Below, one piece after another: positions 29,989-46,796 of a stretch of 64,000 nt of DNA. The position numbers and the translations under genes were made by a program. Source of the DNA: Megachile rotundata (lineage: Eukaryota > Arthropoda > Insecta > Hymenoptera > Megachilidae); contig NW_027473314.1 in NCBI RefSeq assembly GCF_050947335.1, positions 5,022,001-5,086,000 on the forward strand, given 5' to 3'. A model generated the notes under the pieces. The model was not told the origin of the DNA, did no database searches, and saw nothing but the letters and a program-made list of their open reading frames with translations. Each line of letters opens with the position of its first letter. The first letter of the stretch is position 1.

Positions 29989-30464
29989 TCACAATCATAC
30001 AATCACAATCATACAAACGCAATCATACAATCACAATCATATAATCACAATTATACAATCACAATCATACAATCACAAGCATACAATCACAATCATACAA
30101 TCACAATCATACAATCACAATCATACAATCTCAATCATGCAATCACAATCATACAATCAAAATCATATAATCACAATCAAACAATCACAATCATACAATC
30201 ACAATCATACAATCACAATCATACAATTAAAATCATACAATCACAATCATACAATCACAATCATACAATCACAATCATGCAATCACAATCATACAATCAC
30301 AATCATACAATAAAAGTCATACAATCACAATCATACAATGACAATCATACAATCACAATCATACAAACACAATCATACAATCACAGTCATGCAATCACAA
30401 TCATACAATCGCAATCATACAATCGCAATATCACAATCACTATCATACAATAACAATCATACAA

Positions 30465-30618
30465 TCACGATCATACAATCACGATCATACAATCACGATC
30501 ATACAATCACGATCATACAATCACGATCATACAATCACGATCATACAATCACGATCATACAATCACGATCATAGAATCACGATCATACAATCACGATCAT
30601 ACAATCACGATCATACAA
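30465..30618 (+). repeat. CGATC monomer run, 11 copies
   Basis: Entered from TAACAATCAT, with the TAGAATC junction; followed directly by CAGTCAT monomers without the usual ATAACATCAT pair, as at 35,645. Confidence 0.92.
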
Positions 30619-32186
30619 TCACAATCATACAATCACAATCATACAATCACAGTCATACAATCACAGTCATACAATCACAATCATACAATCACAATCATAA
30701 AATCACAATCATACAATCACGATCATACAATCACGATCATAAAATCACGATCATACAATCACGATCATACAATCGCAATATTACAATCGCAATCATACAA
30801 TCGCAAAGTCACAATCACTATCATACAATCACAATCATACAATCACAATCATACGATCACAATCATACAATCACAATCATACAATCACAATCATACAAAC
30901 GCAATCATACAATCACAATCATATAATCACAATTATACAATCACAAGCATACAATCACAAGCATACAATCACAATCATACAATCACAATCATACAATCAC
31001 AATCATACAATCTCAATCATGCAATCACAATCATACAATCAAAATCATATAATCACAATCATACAATCACAATCATACAATCACAATCATACAATCACAA
31101 TCATACAATCACAATCATACAATAAAAGTCATACAATAAAAGTCATACAATCACATTCATACAATGACAATCATACAATCACAATCATACAATCACAATC
31201 ATACAAACACAATCATACAATCACAGTCATGCAATCACAATCATACAATCGCAATCATACAATCGCAATATCACAATCACTATCATACAATCACAATCAT
31301 ACAATCAGAGTCATACAATCACAATCATACAATCACAATCATACAATCACAATCATACAATCACAATCATACAATCACAGTCATACAATCACAATCATAC
31401 AATCGCAATCATACAATCGCAATGTCACAATCACTATCGTACAATCACAATCATACAATCACAATCATACAATCACAATCATACAATCACAATCATACAA
31501 TCACGACCATACAATCACGATCATACAATCACAATCATACAATCGCAATATTACAATCGCAATCATACAATCACAATCATACAATTAAAATCATACAATC
31601 ACAATCATACAATGGCAATCATACAATCACAATCATACAATCATAATCATACAATCACAATCATACAATCACAATCATACAATCACAATCATACAATCAC
31701 AATCATATAATCACAGTCATACAATCGCAATATTACAATCGCAATCATACAATCACAAACATCCAATTAAAATCATACAATGGCAATCATACAATGACAA
31801 TCATACAATCACAATCATACAATCACAATCATACAATCACAATCATATAATCACAATCATGCAATCACAATCATAAAATCAAAATCATACAATCACAATC
31901 ATACAGTCGCAATCATGCAATGACAATCATACAATCACAATCATACAATTAAAATCATACAATCACAATCATACAATCACAATCATACAATCACAATCAT
32001 GCAATCACAATCATACAATCACAATCATACAATAAAAGTCATACAATCACAGTCATACAATGACAATCATACAATCACAATCATACAAACACAATCATAC
32101 AATCACAGTCATGCAATCACAATCATACAATCGCAATCATACAATCGCAATATCACAATCACTATCATACAATAACAATCATACAA

Positions 32187-32368
32187 TCACGATCATACAA
32201 TCACGATCATACAACCACGATCATACAATCACGATCATACAATCACGATCATACAATCACGATCATACAATCACGATCATACAATCACGATCATACAATC
32301 ACGATCATAGAATCACGATCATACAATCAAGATCATACAATCACGATCATACAATGACGATCATACAA
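32187..32368 (+). repeat. CGATC-type run, 13 monomers
   Basis: Order as at 11,565, but the third monomer is CCACGATCAT, a change shared only with the run at 37,143. Confidence 0.92.
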
Positions 32369-33656
32369 TCACAATCATACAATCACAATCATACAAATAA
32401 CATCATACAAATAAAATCATACAACTACAATCATACAATCACAATCATACAATCACAGTCATACAATCACAGTCATACAATCACAATCATACAATCACAA
32501 TCATACAAATAACATCATACAAATAAAATCATACAACCACAATCATACAATCACAATCATACAATTACAGTCACACAATCACAGTCATACAATCACAATC
32601 ATACAATCGCAATCATACAATCGCAATGACACAATCACTATCATACAATCACAATCATACAATCACAATCATACAATCACAATCATACAATCACAATCAT
32701 ACAATCACAACCATACAATCACAATCATACACTCACAATCATACAATCACAGTCATACAATCAAAATCATACAATCACAATCATAAAATCACAATCATAC
32801 AATCACGATCATACAATCACGATCATAAAATCACGATCATACAATCACGATCATACAATCACGATCACACAATCACAATCATACAATCACAATCATACAA
32901 TCGCAATATTACAATCGCGATCATACAAACGCAAAGTCACAATCACTATCATACAATCACAATCATACAATCAAAATCATACAATCACAATCATACAATC
33001 CCAATCATACAATCCCAATCATTCAACCTCAATCATACAATCACAATAATACAATCACAATCATATAATCACAATCATACAATCACCATCATACAATCAC
33101 AATCATACAATCACGATCATACAATCACAATCATACAATCACAATCATAGAATCACAATCATACAATAAAAGTCATACAATAAAAGTCATACAATCACAT
33201 TCATACAATGACAATCATACAATCACAATCATACAATCACAATCATACAATCACAATCATACAATCACAATCATACAATAAAAGTCATACAATAAAAGTC
33301 ATACAATCACATTCATACAATGACAATCATACAATCACAATCATACAATCACAATCATACAAACACATTCATACAATCACAGTCATGCAATCACAATCAT
33401 ACAATCGCAATCATACAATCGCAATATCACAATCACAATCATACAATCACAATCATACAATCAGAGTCATACAATCACAATCATACAATCACAATCATAT
33501 AATCACAATCATGCAATCACAATCATACAATCAAAATCATACAATCACAATCATACAGTCGCAATCATGCAATGACAATCATACAATCACAATCATACAA
33601 TTAAAATCATACAATCACAATCATACAATCACCATCATACAATCACAATCATACAA

Positions 33657-33754
33657 TCATAATCATGTAATCACACTCATTAAATTGCAATCACACAATC
33701 GCAATCATACAAACACAATCATAAAATCGCAATCATACAATCGCAATGTCACAA
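33657..33754 (+). repeat. 98-bp landmark block, copy 14
   Basis: 3,766 bp after copy 13. The stretch just upstream skips cassette parts present at 23.8-24.3 kb, a deletion of whole monomers. Confidence 0.92.
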
Positions 33755-35070
33755 TCACAATCATACAATCACAATCATACAAACGCAATCATACAATCAC
33801 AATCATATAATCACAATTATACAATCACAATCATACAATCACAAGCATACAATCACAATCATACAATCACAATCATACAATCACAATCATACAATCACAA
33901 TCATACAATCTCAATCATGCAATCACAATCATACAATCAAAATCATATAATCACAATCATACAATCACAATCATACAATCACAATCATACAATCACAATC
34001 ATACAATTAAAATCATACAGTCACAATCATACAATCACAATCATACAATCACAATCATGCAATCACAATCATACAATCACAATCATACAATCACAATCAT
34101 ACAATCACAATCATACAATCACAATCATACAATAAAAGTCATACAATAAAAGTCATACAATCACATTCATACAATGACAATCATACAATCACAATCATAC
34201 AATCACAATCATACAAACACAATCATACAATCACAGTCATGCAATCACAATCATACAATCGCAATCATACAATCGCAATATCACAATCACTATCATACAA
34301 TCACAATCATACAATCAGAGTCATACAATCACAATCATACAATCACAATCATACAATCACAATCATACAATCACAATCATACAATCACAGTCATACAATC
34401 ACAATCATACAATCGCAATCATACAATCGCAATGTCACAATCACTATCGTACAATCACAATCATACAATCACAATCATACAATCACAATCATACAATCAC
34501 AATCATACAATCACGACCATACAATCACGATCATACAATCACAATCATACAATCGCAATATTACAATCGCAATCATACAATCACAATCATGCAATTAAAA
34601 TCATACAATCACAATCATACAATGGCAATCATACAATCACAATCATACAAATAACATCATACAAATAAAATCATACAACCACAATCATACATTCACAATC
34701 ATACAATCACAGTCATACAATCACAGTCATACAATCACAATCATACAATCGCAATCATACAATCGCAATGTCACAATCACTATTATACAATCACAATCAT
34801 ACAATCGCAATATTACAATCGCAATCATACAATCGCAAAGTCACAATCACTATCATACAATCACAATCATACAATCAAAATGATACAATCACAATCATAC
34901 AATCACAATCATACAATCCCAATCATACAATCCCAATCATTCAACCTCAATCATACAATCACAATCATACAATCACAATCATATAATCACAATCATACAA
35001 TCACAATCATACAATCACCATCATACAATCACAATCATACAATCACCATCATACAATCACAATCATACAA

Positions 35071-35168
35071 TCATAATCATGTAATCACACTCATTAAATT
35101 GCAATCACACAATCGCAATCATACAAACACAATCATAAAATCGCAATCATACAATCGCAATGTCACAA
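35071..35168 (+). repeat. 98-bp landmark block, copy 15
   Basis: 1,414 bp after copy 14; sister of copy 13. Confidence 0.92.
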
Positions 35169-35644
35169 TCACAATCATACAATCACAATCATACAAACGC
35201 AATCATACAATCACAATCATATAATCACAATTATACAATCACAATCATACAATCACAAGCATACAATCACAATCATACAATCACAATCATACAATCACAA
35301 TCATACAATCTCAATCATGCAATCACAATCATACAATCAAAATCATATAATCACAATCATACAATCACAATCATACAATCACAATCATACAATCACAATC
35401 ATACAATTAAAATCATACAATCACAATCATTCAATCACAATCATACAATCACAATCATGCAATCACAATCATACAATCACAATCATACAATAAAAGTCAT
35501 ACAATCACAATCATACAATCACAATCATACAATCACAATCATACAATTAAAATCATACAATCACAATCATGCAATCACAATCATACAATCGCAATCATAC
35601 AATCGCAATATCACAGTCACTATCATACAATAACAATCATACAA

Positions 35645-35798
35645 TCACGATCATACAATCACGATCATACAATCACGATCATACAATCACGATCATACAA
35701 TCACGATCATACAATCACGATCATACAATCACGATCATACAATCACGATCATAGAATCACGATCATACAATCACGATCATACAATCACGATCATACAA
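35645..35798 (+). repeat. CGATC monomer run, 11 copies
   Basis: Sister of the run at 30,465 (offset 5,180 bp) with the same copy number and TAGAATC position. Confidence 0.92.
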
Positions 35799-37142
35799 TC
35801 ACAATCATACAATCACAATCATACAATCACAGTCATACAATCACAGTCATACAATCACAATCATACAATCACAATCATAAAATCACAATCATACAATCAC
35901 GATCATACAATCACGATCATAAAATCACGATCATACAATCACGATCATACAATCGCAATATTACAATCGCAATCATACAATCGCAAAGTCACAATCACTA
36001 TCATACAATCACAATCATACAATCACAATCATACGATCACAATCATACAATCACAATCATACAATCACAATCATACAAACGCAATCATACAATCACAATC
36101 ATATAATCACAATTATACAATCACAATCATACAATCACAAGCATACAATCACAATCATACAATCACAATCATACAATCACAATCATACAATCTCAATCAT
36201 GCAATCACAATCATACAATCAAAATCATATAATCACAATCATACAATCACAATCATACAATCACAATCATACAATCACAATCATACAATCACAATCATAC
36301 AATCACAATCATACAATCACAATCATACAATCACAGTCATACAATCACAATCATACAATCGCAATCATACAATCGCAATGTCACAATCACTATCGTACAA
36401 TCACAATCATACAATCACAATCATACAATCACAATCATACAATCACAATCATACAATCACGACCATACAATCACGATCATACAATCACAATCATACAATC
36501 GCAATATTACAATCGCAATCATACAATCACAATCATACAATTAAAATCATACAATCACAATCATACAATGGCAATCATACAATCACAATCATACAATCAT
36601 AATCATACAATCACAATCATACAATCACAATCATACAATCACAATCATACAATCACAATCATATAATCACAGTCATACAATCGCAATATTACAATCGCAA
36701 TCATACAATCACAAACATCCAATTAAAATCATACAATGGCAATCATACAATGACAATCATACAATCACAATCATACAATCACAATCATACAATCACAATC
36801 ATATAATCACAATCATGCAATCACAATCATAAAATCAAAATCATACAATCACAATCATACAGTCGCAATCATGCAATGACAATCATACAATCACAATCAT
36901 ACAATTAAAATCATACAATCACAATCATACAATCACAATCATACAATCACAATCATGCAATCACAATCATACAATCACAATCATACAATAAAAGTCATAC
37001 AATCACAATCATACAATGACAATCATACAATCACAATCATACAAACACAATCATACAATCACAGTCATGCAATCACAATCATACAATCGCAATCATACAA
37101 TCGCAATATCACAATCACTATCATACAATAACAATCATACAA

Positions 37143-37324
37143 TCACGATCATACAATCACGATCATACAACCACGATCATACAATCACGATCATACAATC
37201 ACGATCATACAATCACGATCATACAATCACGATCATACAATCACGATCATACAATCACGATCATAGAATCACGATCATACAATCAAGATCATACAATCAC
37301 GATCATACAATGACGATCATACAA
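37143..37324 (+). repeat. CGATC-type run, 13 monomers
   Basis: Shares the CCACGATCAT third monomer with the run at 32,187. Confidence 0.92.
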
Positions 37325-38934
37325 TCACAATCATACAATCACAATCATACAAATAACATCATACAAATAAAATCATACAACCACAATCATACAATCACAA
37401 TCATACAATCACAGTCATACAATCACAGTCATACAATCACAATCATACAATCACAATCATACAAATAACATCATACAAATAAAATCATACAACCACAATC
37501 ATACAATCACAATCATACAATTACAGTCACACAATCACAGTCATACAATCACAATCATACAATCGCAATCATACAATCGCAATGACACAATCACTATCAT
37601 ACAATCACAATCATACAATCACAATCATACAATCACAATCATACAATCACAATCATACAATCACAACCATACAATAACAATCATACACTCACAATCATAC
37701 AATCACAGTCATACAACCAAAATCATACAATCACAATCATAAAATCACAATCATACAATCACGATCATACAATCACGATCATAAAATCACGATCATACAA
37801 TCACGATCATACAATCACGATCACACAATCACAATCATACAATCACGACCATACAATCACAATCATACAATCACAATCATAGAATCACAATCATACAATA
37901 AAAGTCATACAATAAAAGTCATACAATCACATTCATACAATGACAATCATACAATCACAATCATACAATCACAATCATACAATCACAATCATACAATCAC
38001 AATCATACAATAAAAGTCATACAATAAAAGTCATACAATCACATTCATACAATGACAATCATACAATCACAATCATACAATCACAATCATACAAACACAT
38101 TCATACAATCACAGTCATGCAATCACAATCATACAATCGCAATCATACAATCGCAATATCACAATCACAATCATACAATCACAATCATACAATCAGAGTC
38201 ATACAATCACAATCATACAATCACAATCATACAATCACAATCATACAATCACAATCATACAATCACAGTCATACAATCACAATCATACAATCGCAATCAT
38301 ACAATCGCAATGTCACAATCACTATCGTACAATCACAATCATACAATCACAATCATACAATTACAATCATACAATCACAATCATACAATCACGACCATAC
38401 AATCACAATCATACAATCACAATCATATAATCACAGTCATACAATCGCAATATTACAATCGCAATCATACAATCACAATCATACAATTAAAATCATACAA
38501 TCACAATCATACAATGGCAATCATACAATCACAATCATACAATCATAATCATACAATCACAATCATACAATCACAATCATACAATCACAATCATACAATC
38601 ACAATCATACAATCACAATCATATAATCACAGTCATACTATCGCAATATTACAATCGCAATCATACAATCACAAACATCCAATTAAAATCATACAATCGC
38701 AATCATACAATGACAATCATACAATCACAATCATACAATCACGATCATACAATCACAATCATACAATCACAATCATATAATCACAATCATGCAATCACAA
38801 TCATACAATCAAAATCATACAATCACAATCATACAGTCGCAATCATGCAATGACAATCATACAATCACAATCATACAATTAAAATCATACAATCACAATC
38901 ATACAATCACCATCATACAATCACAATCATACAA

Positions 38935-39032
38935 TCATAATCATGTAATCACACTCATTAAATTGCAATCACACAATCGCAATCATACAAACACAATCAT
39001 AAAATCGCAATCATACAATCGCAATGTCACAA
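38935..39032 (+). repeat. 98-bp landmark block, copy 16
   Basis: 3,864 bp after copy 15. It is the last landmark before a 10.3-kb stretch without any. Confidence 0.92.
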
Positions 39033-39438
39033 TCACAATCATACAATCACAATCATACAAACGCAATCATACAATCACAATCATATAATCACAATTATAC
39101 AATCACAATCATACAATCACAAGCATACAATCACAATCATACAATCACAATCATACAATCACAATCATACAATCACAATCATACAATCACAATCATACAA
39201 TTAAAATCATACAGTCACAATCATACAATCACAATCATACAATCACAATCATGCAATCACAATCATACAATCACAATCATACAATAAAAGTCATACAATC
39301 ACAATCATACAATGACAATCATACAATCACAATCATACAAACACAATCATACAATCACAGTCATGCAATCACAATCATACAATCGCAATCATACAATCGC
39401 AATATCACAATCACTATCATACAATAACAATCATACAA

Positions 39439-39592
39439 TCACGATCATACAATCACGATCATACAATCACGATCATACAATCACGATCATACAATCACGA
39501 TCATACAATCACGATCATACAATCACGATCATACAATCACGATCATAGAATCACGATCATACAATCACGATCATACAATCACGATCATACAA
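39439..39592 (+). repeat. CGATC monomer run, 11 copies
   Basis: Related to the runs at 14,183 and 25,061, but the upstream monomer reads ACAATCACTATC rather than their private ACAACCACTATC. Confidence 0.92.
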
Positions 39593-41258
39593 TCACAATC
39601 ATATAATCACAATCATACAAATAACATCATACAAATAAAATCATACAACCACAATCATACAATCACAATCATACAATCACAGTCATACAATCACAGTCAT
39701 ACAATCACAATCATACAATCACAATCATAAAATCACAATCATACAATCACGATCATACAATCACGATCATAAAATCACGATCATACAATCACGATCATGC
39801 AATCACGATCATACAATCACAATCATACAATCACAATCATACAATCGCAATATTACAATCGCAATCATACAATCGCAAAGTCACAATCACTATCATACAA
39901 TCACAATCATACAATCACAATCATACGATCACAATCATACAATCACAATCATACAATCACAATCATACAAACGCAATCATACAATCACAATCAAAGAATC
40001 ACAATTATACAATCACAATCATACAATCACAAGCATACAATCACAATCATACAATCACAATCATACAATCACAATCATACAATCTCAATCATGCAATCAC
40101 AATCATACAATCAAAATCATATAATCACAATCATACAATCACAATCATACAATCACAATCATACAATCACAATCATACAATCACAATCATACAATAAAAG
40201 TCATACAATAAAAGTCATACAATCACATTCATACAATGACAATCATACAATCACAATCATACAATCACAATCATACAAACACAATCATACAATCACAGTC
40301 ATGCAATCACAATCATACAAACGCAATCATACAATCGCAATATCACAATCACTATCATACAATCACAATCATACAATCAGAGTCATACAATCACAATCAT
40401 ACAATCACAATCATACAATCACAATCATACAATCACAATCATACAATCACAGTCATACAATCACAATCATACAATCGCAATCATACAATCGCAATGTCAC
40501 AATCACTATCGTACAATCACAATCATACAATCACAATCATACAATCACAATCATACAATCACAATCATACAATCACGACCATACAATCACGATCATACAA
40601 TCACAATCATACAATCGCAATATTACAATCGCAATCATACAATCACAATCATACAATTAAAATCATACAATCACAATCATACAATGGCAATCATACAATC
40701 ACAATCATACAATCATAATCATACAATCACAATCATACAATCACAATCATACAATCACAATCATACAATCACAATAATATAATCACAGTCATACAATCGC
40801 AATATTACAATCGCAATCATACAATCACAAACATCCAATTAAAATCATACAATCGCAATCATACAATGACAATCATACAATCACAATCATACCATCACAA
40901 TCATACAATCACAATCATATAATCACAATCATGCAATCACAATCATAAAATCAAAATCATACAATCACAATCATACAGTCGCAATCATGCAATGTTAATC
41001 ATACAATCACAATCATACAATTAAAATCATACAATCACAATCATACAATCACAATCATACAATCACAATCATGCAATCACAATCATACAATCACAATCAT
41101 ACAATAAAAGTCATACAATCACAATCATACAATGACAATCATACAATCACAATCATACAAACACAATCATACAATCACAGTCATGCAATCACAATCATAC
41201 AATCGCAATCATACAATCGCAATATCACAATCACTATCATACAATAACAATCATACAA

Positions 41259-41426
41259 TCACGATCATACAATCACGATCATACAATCACGATCATACAA
41301 TCACGATCATACAATCACGATCATACAATCACGATCATACAATCACGATCATACAATCACGATCATACAATCACGATCATACAATCACGATCATACAATC
41401 ACGATCATACAATCACGATCATACAA
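41259..41426 (+). repeat. CGATC monomer run, 12 copies
   Basis: No TAGAATC junction, like the runs at 26,867 and 28,421, to which the surrounding cassette also corresponds. Confidence 0.92.
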
Positions 41427-42854
41427 TCACAATCATACAAATAACATCATACAAATAAAATCATACAACCACAATCATACAATCACAATCATACAAATAA
41501 CATCATACAAATAAAATCATACAACCACAATCATACAATCACAATCATACAATCACAGTCATACAATCACAGTCATACAATCACAATCATACAATCACAA
41601 TCATACAATCACAGTCACACAATCACAGTCATACAATCGCAATCATACAATCGCAATCATACAATCGCAATGTCACAATCACTATCATACAATCACAATC
41701 ATACAATCACAATCATACAATCACAATCATACAATCACAATCATACAATCACAATCATACAATCACAATCATACAATAAAAGTCATACAATAAAAGTCAT
41801 ACAATCACATTCATACAATGACAATCATACAATCACAATCATACAATCACAATCATACAAACACAATCATACAATCACAGTCATGCAATCACAATCATAC
41901 AATCGCAATCATACAATCGCAATATCACAATCACTATCATACAATCACAATCATACAATCAGAGTCATACAATCACAATCATACAATCACAATCATACAA
42001 TCACAATCATACAATCACAATCATACAATCACAGTCATACAATCACAATCATACAATCGCAATCATACAATCGCAATGTCACAATCACTATCGTACAATC
42101 ACAATCATACAATCACAATCATACAATCACAATCATACAATCACAATCATACAATCACGACCATACAATCACGATCATACAATCACAATCATACAATCGC
42201 AATATTACAATCGCAATCATACAATCACAATCATACAATTAAAATCATACAATCACAATCATACAATGGCAATCATACAATCACAATCATACAATCATAA
42301 TCATACAATCACAATCATACAATCACAATCATACAATCACAATCATACAATCACAATCATACAATCACAATCATATAATCACAGTCATACAATCGCAATA
42401 TTACAATCGCAATCATACAATCACAAACATCCAATTAAAATCATACAATGGCAATCATACAATGACAATCATACAATCACAATCATACAATCACAATCAT
42501 ACAATCACAATCATATAATCACAATCATGCAATCACAATCATAAAATCAAAATCATACAATCACAATCATACAGTCGCAATCATGCAATGACAATCATAC
42601 AATCACAATCATACAATTAAAATCATACAATCACAATCATACAATCACAATCATACAATCACAATCATGCAATCACAATCATACAATCACAATCATACAA
42701 TAAAAGTCATACAATCACAATCATACAATGACAATCATACAATCACAATCATACAAACACAATCATACAATCACAGTCATGCAATCACAATCATACAATC
42801 GCAATCATAAAATCGCAATATCACAATCACTATCATACAATAACAATCATACAA

Positions 42855-43050
42855 TCACGATCATACAATCACGATCATACAATCACGATCATACAATCAC
42901 GATCATACAATCACGATCATACAATCACGATCATACAATCACGATCATACAATCACGATCATACAATCACGATCATACAATCACGATCATAGAATCACGA
43001 TCATACAATCAAGATCATACAATCACGATCATACAATCACGATCATACAA
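42855..43050 (+). repeat. CGATC-type run, 14 monomers (longest in window)
   Basis: Contains TAGAATC and a TCAAGATCAT monomer as in the 13-monomer runs, but ends with two plain CGATC monomers instead of TGACGATCAT. After it, no run of 7 or more occurs for 8 kb. Confidence 0.92.
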
Positions 43051-44436
43051 TCACAATCATACAATCACAATCATACAAATAACATCATACAAATAAAATC
43101 ATACAACCACAATCATACAATCACAATCATACAATCACAGTCATACAATCACAGTCATACAATCACAATCATACAATCACAATCATACAAATAACATCAT
43201 ACAAATAAAATCATACAACCACAATCATACAATCACAATCATACAATTACAGTCACACAATCACAGTCATACAATCACAATCATACAATCGCAATCATAC
43301 AATCGCAATGTCACAATCACTATCATACAATCACAATCATACAATCACAATCATACAATCACAATCATACAATCACAATCATACAATCACAACCATACAA
43401 TCACAATCATACACTCACAATCATACAATCACAGTCATACAATCAAAATCATACAATCACAATCATAAAATCACAATCATACAATCACGATCATACAATC
43501 ACGATCATAAAATCACGATCATACAATCACGATCATACAATCACGATCACACAATCACAATCATACAATCACAATCATACAATCGCAATATTACAATCGC
43601 GATCATACAATCGCAAAGTCACAATCACTATCATACAATCACAATCATACAATCAAAATCATACAATCACAATCATACAATCACAATCATACAATCACAA
43701 TCATACAATCACAATCATACAATCCCAATCATACAATCCCAATCATTCAACCTCAATCATACAATCACAATCATATAATCACAATCATACAATCACAATC
43801 ATACAATCACCATCATACAATCACAATCATACAATCACGATCATACAATCACAATCATACAATCACAATCATAGAATCACAATCATACAATAAAAGTCAT
43901 ACAATAAAAGTCATACAATCACATTCAGACAATGACAATCATACAATCACAATCATACAATCACAATCATACAATCACAATCATACAATCACAATCATAC
44001 AATAAAAGTCATACAATAAAAGTCATACAATCACATTCATACAATGACAATCATACAATCACAATCATACAATCACAATCATACAAACACATTCATACAA
44101 TCACAGTCATGCAATCACAATCATACAATCGCAATCATACAATCGCAATATCACAATCACAATCATACAATCACAATCATACAATCAGAGTCATACAATC
44201 ACAATCATACAATCACAATCATACAATCACAATCATACAATCACAATCATACAATCACAGTCATACAATCACAATCATACAATCGCAATCATACAATCGC
44301 AATGTCACAATCACTATCGTACAATCACAATCATACAATCACAATCATACAATCACAATCATACAATCACAATCATACAATCACGACCATACAATCACAA
44401 TCATACAATCGCAATCATATAATCACAGTCATACAA

Positions 44437-44912
44437 TCGCAATATAACAATCGCAATCATACAATCACAATCATACAATTAAAATCATACAATCACAATC
44501 ATACAATGGCAATCATACAATCACAATCATACAATCTCAATCATGCAATCACAATCATACAATCAAAATCATACAACCACAATCATACAATCACAATCAT
44601 ACAATCACAATCATACAATCACAGTCATACAATCACAATCATACAATCACAATCATACAATCACAATCATACAATTAAAATCATACAATCACAATCATAC
44701 AATCACAATCATATAATCACAGTCATACAATCGCAATATTACAATCGCAATCATACAATCACAAACATCCAATTAAAATCATACAATCGCAATCATACAA
44801 TGACAATCATACAATCACAATCATACAATCACAATCATACAATCACAATCATACAATCACGACCATACAATCACAATCATACAATCGCAATCATATAATC
44901 ACAGTCATACAA
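44437..44912 (+). repeat. 476-bp local tandem duplication, first unit
   Basis: The private monomer TCGCAATATAACAA at 44,437 recurs at 44,913 (34 monomers). The TGGCAATCAT monomers at 44,506 and 44,982 have the same spacing. No other place in the window carries TCGCAATATAACAA. Confidence 0.9.
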
Positions 44913-45388
44913 TCGCAATATAACAATCGCAATCATACAATCACAATCATACAATTAAAATCATACAATCACAATCATACAATGGCAATCATACAATCAC
45001 AATCATACAATCTCAATCATGCAATCACAATCATACAATCAAAATCATACAACCACAATCATACAATCACAATCATACAATCACAATCATACAATCACAG
45101 TCATACAATCACAATCATACAATCACAATCATACAATCACAATCATACAATTAAAATCATACAATCACAATCATACAATCACAATCATACAATCACAATC
45201 ATATAATCACAATCATGCAATCACAATCATACAATCAACATCATACAATCACAATCATACAGTCGCAATCATGCAATCACAATAATACAATCACAATCAT
45301 ACAATTAAAATCATACAATCACAATCATACAATCACAATCATACAATCACAATCATACAATCACGACCATACAATCACAATCATACAA
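44913..45388 (+). repeat. 476-bp local tandem duplication, second unit
   Basis: Follows the first unit through TGGCAATCAT, TCTCAATCATGC and the CAACCACAATC monomer. It then diverges near 45.2 kb into the TCAACATCAT-bearing cassette. Confidence 0.85.
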
Positions 45389-46362
45389 TCACAATCATAT
45401 AATCACAGTCATACAATCGCAATATTACAATCGCAATCATACAATCACAAACATCCAATTAAAATCATACAATCGCAATCATACAATGACAATCATACAA
45501 TCACAATCATACAATCACAATCATACAATCACAATCATACAATCACGACCATACAATCACAATCATACAATCACAATCATATAATCACAGTCATACAATC
45601 GCAATATTACAATCGCAATCATACAATCACAATCATACAATTAAAATCATACAATCACAATCATACAATGGCAATCATACAATCACAATCATACAATCAT
45701 AATCATACAATCACAATCATACAATCACAATCATACAATCACAATCATACAATCACAATCATATAATCACAGTCATACAATCGCAATATTACAATCGCAA
45801 TCATACAATCACAAACATCCAATTAAAATCATACAATCGCAATCATACAATGACAATCATACAATCACAATCATACAATCACAATCATACAATCACAATC
45901 ATACAATCACAATCATTTAATCACAATCATGCAATCACAATCATACAATCAAAATCATACAATCACAATCATACAGTCGCAATCATGAAATGACAATCAT
46001 ACAATCACAATCATACAATTAAAATCATACAATCACAATCATACAATCACAATCATACAATCACAAGCATACAATCACAATCATACAATCACAATCATAC
46101 AATCACAATCATACAATCTCAATCATGCAATCACAATCATAAAATCAAAATCATACAACCACAATCATACAATCACAATCATACAATCACAATCATACAA
46201 TCACAGTCATACAATCACAATCATACAATCACAATCATACAATCACAATCATACAATTAAAATCATACAATCACAATCATACAATGACAATCATACAATC
46301 ACAATCATACAATCACAATCATACAATCACAATCATACAATCACAATCATATAATCACAATC

Positions 46363-46796
46363 ATGCAATCACAATCATACAATCAACATCATACAATCAC
46401 AATCATACAGTCGCAATCATGCAATCACAATAATACAATCACAATCATACAATTAAAATCATACAATCACAATCATACAATCACAATCATACAATCACAA
46501 TCATACAATCACAATCGTACAATCACAATCATACAATCACAATCATACAATCTCAATCATGCAATCACAATCATACAATCAAAATCATACAACCACAATC
46601 ATACAATCACAATCATACAATCACAATCATACAATCACAGTCATACAATCACAATCATACAATCACAATCATACAATCACAATCATACAATTAAAATCAT
46701 ACAATCACAATCATACAATGACAATCATACAATCACAATCATACAATCACAATCATACAATCACAATCATACAATCACAATCATATAATCACAATC
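46363..46796 (+). repeat. 434-bp local duplication, first unit
   Basis: The TCAACATCAT-containing cassette repeats at 46,797 after 31 monomers, with the private AATAATACAATC variant in both (near 46,430 and 46,864). A third relative starts at 45,215. Confidence 0.85.

Larger units (their letters stand above)
29475..34646 (+). repeat. 5,180-bp direct duplication, copy 1
   Basis: Two private changes mark it: CATACATTCAC near 29,507 and AAAATGATAC near 29,697. Both recur 5,180 bp (370 monomers) downstream. It contains two landmarks (29,891 and 33,657) and CGATC runs of 11, 4, 13 and 5 monomers. Confidence 0.88.
34647..39032 (+). repeat. 5,180-bp direct duplication, copy 2
   Basis: Carries both private changes of copy 1 (near 34,687 and 34,877). 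The offset falls from 5,180 to 4,956 bp between 36.3 and 36.46 kb and to 4,732 bp by 37.9 kb. Copy 2 has therefore lost two 224-bp (16-monomer) stretches. From about 38.2 kb the sequence follows the 23.8-24.6 kb cassette instead. Confidence 0.85.

Noticed and set aside
36200..37940. Recurrent indel sizes of 224 and 448 bp as a hidden 16-monomer period
   Set aside because: Other differences between copies are 14, 434, 476, 490, 518 and 1,554 bp, and one of the 448-bp changes is 434 plus 14. The coincidence is not enough for a period.
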